Source: Fibrobacter succinogenes
GTDB taxonomy: Bacteria > Fibrobacterota > Fibrobacteria > Fibrobacterales > Fibrobacteraceae
Direction of reading: 5' to 3'
DNA length: 64,000 nt
Assembly (NCBI GenBank): GCA_902762305.1
Contig: CACWNW010000013.1
Coordinates: 1 to 64,000, forward strand
Both the position numbers and the translations under genes were made by a program. Under the pieces are notes generated by a model that was not told the DNA's origin, searched no databases, and worked only from the letters and a program-made list of their open reading frames with translations. Shown in pieces: positions 15,087 through 21,955 of this stretch. The first letter of the stretch is position 1; the number at the start of each line of letters is the position of its first letter.

Positions 15087-15707
15087 CTAGTCCTTCACAC
15101 AACGAACCGAGACCCAGAGGTTCTTATTGCTGAGGCCCAGGAGCGCAGTGACGTCGCTGTAGCGCAAGTTCATGTAGTACGCGCCGCTATAGTCCTCCGT
15201 AGAACTCCAGAAGTCCGCGCTGAGGCCGCCGTAGTAGAAATCCCCACTGCGGTTCCTGTAGCCAGCAGGGAGCGCCGAGAACCCGAAAGCATCCGTGCCG
15301 TTGCCATCTTTTCCTCCGTATTCATTCCATCCGTTGGTGGACTTCAGCATTTTCCCCGCATTTTCCCATTTCCAAGCATTTTCCTGAACCCCGCCCACGA
15401 ACTTAAGCAAAATTTCAAATTCTTCTTTGCTGGGCAAGTGCCAGCCTACGGGGCAGGCAACTTTTGCCGCGTCCCAGTTATAGAGCCTACCGTATTTCTG
15501 ACAATTCGTTTCCTTATCCTCGTAGCACCAGCTACCCTCGGTTTTCACCTTCAGATTCTCTGCCATCCAAATCTGTTTACCAATCCCTACAGTCTGGTAC
15601 GACTCGCCGTCGCGGGCGTCTGTCATGGTTCCCTTTTTCGGGGCTGCGAAGGCTCCCTCCGCACAGAACACAACCACGAGAGCCAGGGTCAAAGCCAGTC
15701 GTTTCAT
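15087..15707 (-). CDS. Secreted protein with Fibrobacter major paralogous domain
   Basis: This 206-residue protein has a Sec signal peptide cleaved after AFA (residue 21) with no lipobox, so it is probably released to the periplasm or beyond. The domain is complete: DARDGESYQTVGIGKQIWMAENLKV, CPVGWHLPSKEEF, GTDAFGFSALPAGYRN, FWSSTEDYS and VSVRCVKD. It is one of four copies here and the shortest. GAGGAGG precedes the ATG. Function unknown. Confidence 0.9.
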   Translation of the reverse strand: MKRLALTLALVVVFCAEGAFAAPKKGTMTDARDGESYQTVGIGKQIWMAENLKVKTEGSWCYEDKETNCQKYGRLYNWDAAKVACPVGWHLPSKEEFEILLKFVGGVQENAWKWENAGKMLKSTNGWNEYGGKDGNGTDAFGFSALPAGYRNRSGDFYYGGLSADFWSSTEDYSGAYYMNLRYSDVTALLGLSNKNLWVSVRCVKD

Positions 15708-15782
15708 AAAACCTCCTCAAATATCAATACACCAAATATACATCCATATCCGCCCAATGGGATTTTTTACAAAAAAAGCGGC

Positions 15783-15857
15783 ACGCCGCCAGGCGTAACC
15801 CGAAGGGCAAAAGTTGAACATCGTGAAACTTTTGTCTTATCTCGCAATTCCGATAGG
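15783..15857 (+). repeat. Second copy of the 75-bp hairpin element from the tRNA-Pro tail
   Basis: This matches 11726-11800 at 72 of 75 positions by eye. It holds the mini-hairpins ACGCC-GCCA-GGCGT and CCC-GAA-GGG, the longer CAAAAGTT...AACTTTTG, and a tRNA-Pro-like end TCTCGCAATTCCGATAGG. No tRNA lies next to this copy. A further CCATCTCGCT follows at about 15866. Confidence 0.85.
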
Positions 15858-15956
15858 AATTGCGTCCATCTCGCTAAAAAAACTATCCAAATATCCTTGA
15901 CGTCCCCCATAAAATGGCATAGATTATGTCCATAAACATTCAGGCAAGGGCAAAAA

Positions 15957-16382
15957 ATGACACCAGCAAACACAAATGTAGAAGAATGTTATTCCTCAAG
16001 GGATGACCGCTCGGGAGCTTGGTTCTTGGCGCTTTTGGGCATTATCGGCTTTTTCGACTTTTACATGAAGCATCCCGTAAGGGGTGGCGTCAAACTGGGT
16101 ATCGTGATCATGTCGGTTATAGGCGTAATTTTATCCTCTTATGACTTCAGAGGCATTCTATCTCTCCTAGGTCATGGGATTGAAGTTGTTTCTATTTGGA
16201 ATCTCTTCGACATGTTCCGGCTTTCGAGAGGCCTTTATCGGGATGGAGACGGGTACCTTGTGAAGAAACAAACCTGGGATGCCACAGTCCTGTTTTGGTT
16301 TGTTATCGCAGTACCAATCGTCCTTATTCTGTTCCTTGTCATAGCCTTCTTCACAGGAAACTTGCGAATACCAGTCGCGTGA
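15957..16382 (+). CDS. Small membrane protein, TM2-like
   Basis: This 141-residue protein has a polar N-terminus, then SGAWFLALLGIIGFFDFYMKHPVRGGVKLGIVI, which resembles a TM2 domain (two membrane segments joined by a short polar turn with F..FY). Another pair of membrane segments follows (VEVVSIWNLFDMF; ATVLFWFVIAVPIVLILFLVIAFF). AAGGGC lies before the ATG. TM2 proteins have no settled function. The assignment is by pattern only. Confidence 0.7.
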   Translation: MTPANTNVEECYSSRDDRSGAWFLALLGIIGFFDFYMKHPVRGGVKLGIVIMSVIGVILSSYDFRGILSLLGHGIEVVSIWNLFDMFRLSRGLYRDGDGYLVKKQTWDATVLFWFVIAVPIVLILFLVIAFFTGNLRIPVA

Positions 16383-16558
16383 ATTACACTAGACAACCAA
16401 TAGAACGAAGGCTTCCGCCCATCAAAATGTGATTAAAATCCCGTTTTTAGCAAAAAAAGGCGTTTTCTTGCGAATTTGTGACACTTTTCCCGATATTTTT
16501 TGGTATTTTACACTCCGTGAGGACCGATTCCCCCGGTCTAACGATTTTAGGAGTATCT

Positions 16559-17101
16559 ATGCGCTTTGCAACACGTATTTTCGCATTTTTGACTATCGCT
16601 GCGACAGCGACCTTTGCACAGCTAGCCCCCGAACCGCAGTCGGCGGATGTCCCGCTCATGCAGGATTCCGCAGGCTCCCCCATGAAGATGGATTTCAGCC
16701 TCCCGCTCACGGGCGTTAGCGACCCAGGCATCCTGTTCAGCCACTTCGCCAAGCGGCCCTTGATTGTCTACTACTTCAGTCCCAAGTGCCCGCACTGTCA
16801 GAAGCACTTCCCCGAAGTGCAAGGCGTCATGAAGGAATACGAATCCGCAGGCGTCACGGGAATCGCCATCGCCATCGGCGGCAACATCAAGAAGAACGAC
16901 ATCCGCATGTTCATCGACCAGTTCAAGGTCGTCATACCGGTATTCCAGGACGGCTCGCAGAAGTTCGGCCCGACCTACGGCAACGGCTACGTGCCGGTGC
17001 TCTACCTGGTGCAGCCCGACGGCACGTTCTACCGCTACGAATCGCTGGACGAGGCCCACATGAACCACCTCCGGACGATGCTGAACAAGCTCAAGAAATA
17101 A
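16559..17101 (+). CDS. Secreted thioredoxin-like (TlpA/AhpC-TSA) protein
   Basis: This 180-residue exported protein is probably a periplasmic thiol-disulfide oxidoreductase. From the ATG at 16559 it has a signal peptide (MRFATRIFAFLTIAATATFA), then a thioredoxin fold with the active site PKCPHCQKHFPEV (CxxC = CPHC) and the cis-proline element GNGYVPVLYLVQPDGT. AGGAG lies 6 nt before this ATG, and the upstream in-frame ATG at 16478 would bury the signal peptide. The redox partner is unknown. It is monocistronic. Confidence 0.85.
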   Translation: MRFATRIFAFLTIAATATFAQLAPEPQSADVPLMQDSAGSPMKMDFSLPLTGVSDPGILFSHFAKRPLIVYYFSPKCPHCQKHFPEVQGVMKEYESAGVTGIAIAIGGNIKKNDIRMFIDQFKVVIPVFQDGSQKFGPTYGNGYVPVLYLVQPDGTFYRYESLDEAHMNHLRTMLNKLKK

Positions 17102-17119
17102 ACATATCTTTAGATTTCA

Positions 17120-17300
17120 GCAGGAGGCCGCTCAGTTAAGTAGAGTGGCCTTTACTGTATTCTGACATAAAAACAAATACACAGCGGGAGGCTGCTCGGC
17201 TATGCTGAGTAGCTCCGGCTTCGGCTCGGATATGCCGGCGAACAAGTTCGCCGTCGCATCACTCGCCTTCTGCCGTAGTCGAACATGGCTTCTCCCGTTG
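17120..17300 (-). repeat. Hairpin-rich tail downstream of tRNA-Arg
   Basis: Read in the direction of tRNA-Arg (minus strand) this follows the tRNA terminator. The part at 17213-17275 matches the end of the tRNA-Pro tail (about 11995-12060) in the same orientation relative to the tRNA, sharing AAGGCGAGTG, GCGACGGC and CCGAGCCGAAGCC. Two related hairpins lie at 17120-17150 (AGGAGGCCGCTC ... GAGTGGCCT) and 17184-17214 (GGGAGGCTGCTC ... GAGTAGCTCC). No gene is visible. Confidence 0.7.
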
Positions 17301-17307
17301 CGCCATA

Positions 17308-17348
17308 AGTACGAAAAGAGGCCCCCGATGGGGACCTCTTTTCGTACT
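17308..17348 (-). terminator. Terminator of tRNA-Arg, overlapping its 3' end
   Basis: A long hairpin with arms AGTACGAAAAGAGG and CCTCTTTTCGTACT around CCCCCGATGGGGA. On the minus strand its first arm begins inside the tRNA acceptor stem, so the structure and the mature tRNA are mutually exclusive until processing. Confidence 0.8.
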
Positions 17349-17418
17349 CACGGCGGGAGTCGAACCCACGACCCGCTGCTTAGAAGGCAGCTGCTCTATC
17401 CAACTGAGCTACGCGAGC
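17345..17418 (-). tRNA. tRNA-Arg (anticodon TCT)
   Basis: On the minus strand the acceptor stem is GCTCGCG with CGTGAGT (two G-U pairs), the D arm GCTC..GAGC, the anticodon stem GCTGC/GCAGC with loop CTTCTAA giving TCT, and the T arm GTGGG-TTCGACT-CCCGC. CCA is not encoded. A TATATT -10-like box lies just upstream at about 17432. Confidence 0.9.
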
Positions 17419-17602
17419 TTGCGGGGGGTAATATAAAAAAAAATACAGACTTCTTCAACTGCAGCAAAGGCCTTTTACGAGTTTTTTAATTAATCTAGAA
17501 GTTGATATTTTTCACTCTTTCTCAGGGAACACAAAAATGTTTTTCCCGCCCCCCGCTTTTATGCTATATTAAAAGGAAGGACTTCCCTCAAAGGAGTAAC
17601 GC

Positions 17603-17989
17603 ATGACTGACGAACAGTTCGAAAGATTCACGTCCATGCTCCAGAGCCAGATGCAGGCGCAAACCGACGCGCTACAGGCACAGACGAAGGTGCTCGAGAA
17701 AATTTCGGCCCTGCTTGCCAGCGCAGAAGACGACACGCATTCGGACCTCTGTTCCGAAATCAAGTTCCTGCGCCAAGCCGAAGTCCTCAAGACCGCGCTA
17801 GAACTGTGCAAATCCCGCACGACATCCAATCTCCCCCTCCAGGAACAAGGCGGGCTGGCCGGTTCCATAGACGACATTTCCACCTTCGTGTGCACAGGCA
17901 AAACGCCCGAAAACTGGAACGAATACACGACCAGCGAGACCTTTATCAAGACATTCTCCGGCAAACCCCTGAAAACAGAACAAATATGA
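17603..17989 (+). CDS. Small conserved-looking hypothetical protein
   Basis: I do not recognise this 128-residue soluble protein. Residues 1-45 are glutamine-rich and helical with heptad-like spacing (QFERFTSMLQSQMQAQTDALQAQTKVLEKI), which suggests a short coiled coil. A second half follows with FLRQAEVLKTALELC and no membrane segment. AAGGAG lies 6 nt before the ATG, which supports translation. It is monocistronic between tRNA-Arg and the HD-like gene. Confidence 0.75.
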   Translation: MTDEQFERFTSMLQSQMQAQTDALQAQTKVLEKISALLASAEDDTHSDLCSEIKFLRQAEVLKTALELCKSRTTSNLPLQEQGGLAGSIDDISTFVCTGKTPENWNEYTTSETFIKTFSGKPLKTEQI

Positions 17990-18100
17990 CCTTTTTTTTT
18001 CACTATCTGGAAAAAAAGCCGAACATGAGCCGAGTTTGTTTTATATATTCTCCCTAGAGGCCCGCAAAAGGCCAAAAAGCTTAAATAACAAGGAATAAAT

Positions 18101-18625
18101 ATGCTCTCTTTCGCAGAAGCCTACAAAATCGCAGCCGAAGTCCACAAGAACCAGACAGACAAGGCAGGCGGACCATACATCGATTTTTTACAGAACGTTG
18201 CTGACTACCTGAAGAACAAGGGCGAACCCGAAGAAGTGCAGACCCTCGCCATCCTGCAAGACCTTACCACCGGCGGTACCAAGAAGTCCGCCGAAGAAAT
18301 CGTCCAGATGGGCGTTCCTGGAGACGTAGTCGACCTTATCGAAAAAATGACTTACCACAAGAACCAGGGCTGGATTGACGAATACAGCTGCAACCTCATG
18401 GCGCAGGGCGTCCCCGCCGAAGAAGCCACATACGAGGCCCGCGAGAAGGATTTCGTCCGTTTCGTCGAAACACTCAAGAGCGATCCGCTTGCCGCAAAGG
18501 CGAAGAGCGCCATCTTGAACGTGCTCCTCGAAGACAAGTACATCAAGCGTCAGGAACGCCGCGAACTCAAGACGAAGTTCCGTCTCAAGAAGTACCAGGC
18601 TGCCATCCAGGCGCTCGGCGTGTAG
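18101..18625 (+). CDS. Degenerate HD-fold protein (RelA/SpoT-hydrolase-like)
   Basis: This 174-residue protein follows the outline of the (p)ppGpp hydrolase-type HD fold: AEVHKNQTDKAGGPYI (like H.GQ..K.G.PYI), then DVVDLIEKMTYHKNQGWIDEY, then a positively charged helical tail. H15 is kept, but the usual His-Pro after PYI is FL (29-30) and the HD pair is QD (53-54). Metal binding is therefore probably lost and the protein may be a non-catalytic relative. AAGGA precedes the ATG. The fold call is by pattern only. Confidence 0.65.
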   Translation: MLSFAEAYKIAAEVHKNQTDKAGGPYIDFLQNVADYLKNKGEPEEVQTLAILQDLTTGGTKKSAEEIVQMGVPGDVVDLIEKMTYHKNQGWIDEYSCNLMAQGVPAEEATYEAREKDFVRFVETLKSDPLAAKAKSAILNVLLEDKYIKRQERRELKTKFRLKKYQAAIQALGV

Positions 18626-18648
18626 TACAGCCCCAAAGGCGCATTTTC

Positions 18649-18672
18649 GCCCCGCATTGCGGGGCATTTTTT
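18649..18672 (+). terminator. Terminator after the HD-like gene
   Basis: GCCCCGC-ATT-GCGGGGC followed by ATTTTTTAT, 24 bp after the stop codon. Confidence 0.85.
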
Positions 18673-18690
18673 ATAAGGGGAAATCAAGGA

Positions 18691-19449
18691 ATGGTTCGAA
18701 TAAAGGAACAAATCGCAAGTGGGCTCGCAGCATACCCCAAGGCAATCCGCCTGATACGGGCCAACAAGCTCGGCAAGTACCTGGTGCTGCCTGTCATATT
18801 GAACATCATCGTGGTCCTCGCCCTCGTCTTCTCCGGCCTCGGCATCGGGGACTGGATCAACGGCATCATCGAGCGGCACACCGAGAACATGAACGGCTGG
18901 ATCCAGGCCGCGATGGTCGCCATAAAGATAGTCCTCCCCATCATATTCTTCATCGTCTTCATTTTCATTGGCGGGACCATCGTGAACGTCCTGATGTCGC
19001 CGATATACACGATGCTTTCGGAAAAGACGGAAACCATCCTCACCGGGAAAGAATTCCCCTTCGACGCAAAGCAGACCGTAAAGGATATCTGGAGGGCACT
19101 CCTCATCGCCATTAGGAACACGGCCAAGCAACTGCTGCTGACCACCCTCTGCCTGCTCCTGAACATCATCCCCGTCATCGGGAGCGTCGCCTCGATTTGC
19201 CTCATCTTCGTCATCAACGCCTACTACTTCGGGAGCGGCTTCATGGACTACACCTTCGAGCGCTGGCGCTATTCCGTCAAGGAAAGCTCCAAAGGGACAA
19301 GCGAACTGAAGTTCCTGGCCATCGCCAACGGGGCCGTGTACTCGCTGCCGCTGTACCTGTTCTGCGGCACGTTTATCGCGGCCTTCATCGGGGGCGTTTC
19401 GGCAGTCGCCGCGACGATTTCACAACTGGAACTGAAGGGGAAAGACTGA
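18691..19449 (+). CDS. EI24/CysZ-like membrane protein
   Basis: This is a 252-residue inner-membrane protein with hydrophobic segments near 30-50, 75-105, 145-190 and 210-245. The layout and the element NAYYFGSGFMDYTFERWRYSVKES fit the EI24 domain family, which includes the sulfate permease CysZ. No sulfur-metabolism gene is adjacent, so sulfate transport is not implied. Two purine-rich candidates precede the ATG, of which AAGGGG at 18675 has the better spacing. Confidence 0.75.
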   Translation: MVRIKEQIASGLAAYPKAIRLIRANKLGKYLVLPVILNIIVVLALVFSGLGIGDWINGIIERHTENMNGWIQAAMVAIKIVLPIIFFIVFIFIGGTIVNVLMSPIYTMLSEKTETILTGKEFPFDAKQTVKDIWRALLIAIRNTAKQLLLTTLCLLLNIIPVIGSVASICLIFVINAYYFGSGFMDYTFERWRYSVKESSKGTSELKFLAIANGAVYSLPLYLFCGTFIAAFIGGVSAVAATISQLELKGKD

Positions 19450-19575
19450 CTTCCCTTTTATAGTCTCCCATAAAAAAATTTTATTGCCATCGATGTAGCC
19501 GAGCGGGGCGCAATTTGCTATTTTTACGCCCGTAATTTAGAGCCTCAAAAAGGCAAAACAAAAAGGAACACAACC

Positions 19576-20682
19576 ATGGCAAATAAAGTCTACAACTTTA
19601 GCGCAGGACCGTCCGTCCTGCCGGAACCGGCACTCAAGGAAGCATCTGCTGCATGCATCGACTTCGAAAACAGCGGCATCAGCATTCTCTCCATGAGTCA
19701 CCGTTCAAAGCCGATTGAAAACATGTTCGCCCAGACGGAACAGTACCTCCGTGAATTGATGGGCATCCCGGAAGACTACGACATCGTTTTCCTCGGTGGT
19801 GGCTGCTCCCTTTTGTTCTGCATGCTCCCGATGAACTTCCTCGATCAGGATGCTACGGCCGACTACGCTCTGACCGGCGTGTGGGCAAACAAGGCCTACA
19901 AGGAAGCTAAGCAGTTCGGTAACGCTCTCGCCGCTTGCGACACCAAGTCCGAAACTTACAGCCGCATCGACAAGAACCTGAAGCTCTCCGACAACGCCAG
20001 CTACCTCCACGTAACTGCCAACAACACCATCTACGGTACCGAATGGCACAACTTCCCGAAGCCGAAGTCCGGCTTCCTCATGGCTGACGTGAGCTCCGAC
20101 TTCCTCGCCCGCAAGATCAACGTCTCTGACTTCGGCGTTGTGTACGGTGGCGCTCAGAAGAACATCAGCTGCGCTGGCGTGACTGTTACCATCATCAAGA
20201 AGGGCCTCCTCGGCAAGGTGAACCGCACCATCCCGACGATGCTCAACTTCCAGACCCACATCGACGCTGCCAACATGTTCAACACTCCTCCGGTATTCGC
20301 CGTGTACGTGATGAACCGCACCCTCAAGTGGCTCAAGGAATTCGGTGGCGTGGACGCTATCGAAAAGGTGAACCGCTCCAAGGCCGCCCTCCTTTACAGC
20401 GCTCTCGACAACTCCAAGGTGTTCGTCGGTACCGCTGCCAAGGAAGACCGTTCCATCATGAACGTTCCGTTCGTGTTCAACAAGGACGTGGTTGCTGCCG
20501 ACAAGGCTGACGATCTCGCCAAGGAATTCCTCGAATTCGCAAAGGCTCGCGGTCTGCAGCAGCTCAAGGGTCACCGCTCCGTGGGTGGCTTCCGCGCTTC
20601 CATCTACAACGCTATGCCGGTCGAAGGCGTTCAGGCCCTCGTCGACTGCCTCGGCGACTTCGAAAAGAAGGTGCTCGGTTAG
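19576..20682 (+). CDS. serC: Phosphoserine aminotransferase
   Basis: SerC converts 3-phosphohydroxypyruvate and glutamate to phosphoserine in serine synthesis. The 368-residue product has the family start NFSAGPSVLPEPAL, the phosphate-contacting SMSHRSKPIENMF, GGGCSLLF, and the PLP lysine K195 in YGGAQKNISCAG. GHRSVGGFRASIYNA near the C-terminus is diagnostic. AAGGAA lies before the ATG. The codon use is biased toward a few C-ending codons, more than in the neighbours, as expected for a highly expressed gene. Confidence 0.95.
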   Translation: MANKVYNFSAGPSVLPEPALKEASAACIDFENSGISILSMSHRSKPIENMFAQTEQYLRELMGIPEDYDIVFLGGGCSLLFCMLPMNFLDQDATADYALTGVWANKAYKEAKQFGNALAACDTKSETYSRIDKNLKLSDNASYLHVTANNTIYGTEWHNFPKPKSGFLMADVSSDFLARKINVSDFGVVYGGAQKNISCAGVTVTIIKKGLLGKVNRTIPTMLNFQTHIDAANMFNTPPVFAVYVMNRTLKWLKEFGGVDAIEKVNRSKAALLYSALDNSKVFVGTAAKEDRSIMNVPFVFNKDVVAADKADDLAKEFLEFAKARGLQQLKGHRSVGGFRASIYNAMPVEGVQALVDCLGDFEKKVLG

Positions 20683-20716
20683 TCAAATGGCGGGTCAAGC
20701 CCGCCATGACGCATTT

Positions 20717-20749
20717 GAAAAAATCCTCGGCAATGCCGAGGATTTTTTC
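20717..20749. terminator. Bidirectional terminator between serC and fabZ
   Basis: AAAAAATCCTCGG-CAATG-CCGAGGATTTTTT is a perfect stem with T runs on both strands. Just before it, AATGGCGGG and CCCGCCATGAC (20695-20710) form another small hairpin. Confidence 0.85.
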
Positions 20750-20771
20750 GTTCATCTAAAAATCGCGGGAA

Positions 20772-21218
20772 CTACTTTCCGAGGTTTTCCTTGGGGATGC
20801 TCGTAAAGGTCAGCGAGCCCTTCGCGTGGACGCCGCCGTTCACTTTCACGATGCAATCAAAGCCGACGATGACTCCACCGCCCTTCGTCTTGTTCACGGT
20901 AATCTCGAGCTGATCGCCCGGAATCACCGGCTTCACGAACTTGAAGCCGTCAATCTTCAAGAGCACGTAGAGATTCTTCTCGAGGTCTTCGGCAGGCTTC
21001 TCGATAACGAGGGAGCAGAGCTGCGCGCAGCTTTCCACGATAAGCACGCCCGGCATAATCGGGGTGCCCGGGAAATGCCCCATGAAGAAGGGCTCGTTCA
21101 CGCTCACGTTCTTGATACCGGTAGCAGATTCGTTCGGCACGAGTTCCGTGACCTTCTCGATCATCTGGAACGGCGGACGCTGGGCAATCTTTTCGCTGAT
21201 TTCAAAAATATTCATCAT
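20772..21218 (-). CDS. FabZ-like 3-hydroxyacyl-ACP dehydratase
   Basis: This 148-residue hot-dog-fold protein dehydrates 3-hydroxyacyl-ACP. The active-site helix reads MGHFPGTPIMPGVLIVESCAQL, with catalytic H48 and E62. It begins RPPFQMIEKVTELVPNESATG, the FabZ pattern. The start ATG at 21218 overlaps the fabG stop by four bases (ATGA), so translation is coupled. It is the last gene of the ACP/KS/KR/DH operon and probably acts on the chain built by that set. Housekeeping FabZ against a dedicated pathway enzyme is not settled. Confidence 0.88.
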   Translation of the reverse strand: MMNIFEISEKIAQRPPFQMIEKVTELVPNESATGIKNVSVNEPFFMGHFPGTPIMPGVLIVESCAQLCSLVIEKPAEDLEKNLYVLLKIDGFKFVKPVIPGDQLEITVNKTKGGGVIVGFDCIVKVNGGVHAKGSLTFTSIPKENLGK

Positions 21219-21946
21219 AGGGAGAGACCTCCGTCGAGCACGAACACCTGGCCCGTCACGTAGGCGAACTGGTCAGAAGCGAGGGCAGAAACGATGTTGG
21301 CCACTTCGTCGGCAGAACCGAAACGCTTGAGAGGAATCTTCTCGAGGTAGCCCTTGCGGGTCTCTTCGGGAATGGCCTCGATCATCTCGGTCGCGATAAA
21401 GCCGGGAGCCACCGCATTCACGCGGATGCCGAAACCGCCGAGTTCCTTCGCGAGAGTCTGCGTGAGGGAGTTCACCGCGCCCTTCGTAGCGCTGTACACC
21501 GCCTGGCCCGCAAGCGCGAACTTGGAGCTGACAGAACTCATGTTGATGATGACGCCGGACTTCTGCTTGTACATCTTCACGGCAACCTGCTGGGCACAGT
21601 AGAAATAGCCCTTCACGTTCAGGTCGAAGCACTTGTCGAGCGTTTCCGGATTCATCATGAGGAGGTATTCGTCACGCACGATGCCCGCATTGTTCACGAG
21701 CACGTCGATGCGGCCGTACGTCTTGAAAACTTCGCGGACCATGACCTTCACCTGGGAGAGGTCGGCAACATTCGCCTTGTAGAGCATGCCGTCGCCACCT
21801 TCGCTCTTGATCTGGTCGAGAGTCTGCTGGGCAGCCTCGTCGGAACTGGAGTAGTTCACCACCACCGTGTAGCCGTCGCGGGCAAGGCGCAAGGCGCAGG
21901 CCTTGCCGATTCCCTTGGATGCACCTGTTACGAGAGCAACTTTCAT
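21215..21946 (-). CDS. FabG-like 3-oxoacyl-ACP reductase
   Basis: This is a 243-residue short-chain dehydrogenase. The NADP loop is TGASKGIG (7-14), NNAG is at 85-88, and the catalytic Ser, Y151 and K155 lie in MSSVSS...YSATK. It ends in GQVFVLDGG, as FabG does. It reduces the 3-keto group after condensation. AGGAGG lies before the ATG. The 9 bp after the KS fusion and the overlap with the dehydratase make a tight operon. Confidence 0.92.
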   Translation of the reverse strand: MKVALVTGASKGIGKACALRLARDGYTVVVNYSSSDEAAQQTLDQIKSEGGDGMLYKANVADLSQVKVMVREVFKTYGRIDVLVNNAGIVRDEYLLMMNPETLDKCFDLNVKGYFYCAQQVAVKMYKQKSGVIINMSSVSSKFALAGQAVYSATKGAVNSLTQTLAKELGGFGIRVNAVAPGFIATEMIEAIPEETRKGYLEKIPLKRFGSADEVANIVSALASDQFAYVTGQVFVLDGGLSL

Positions 21947-21955
21947 AAAGCCTCC

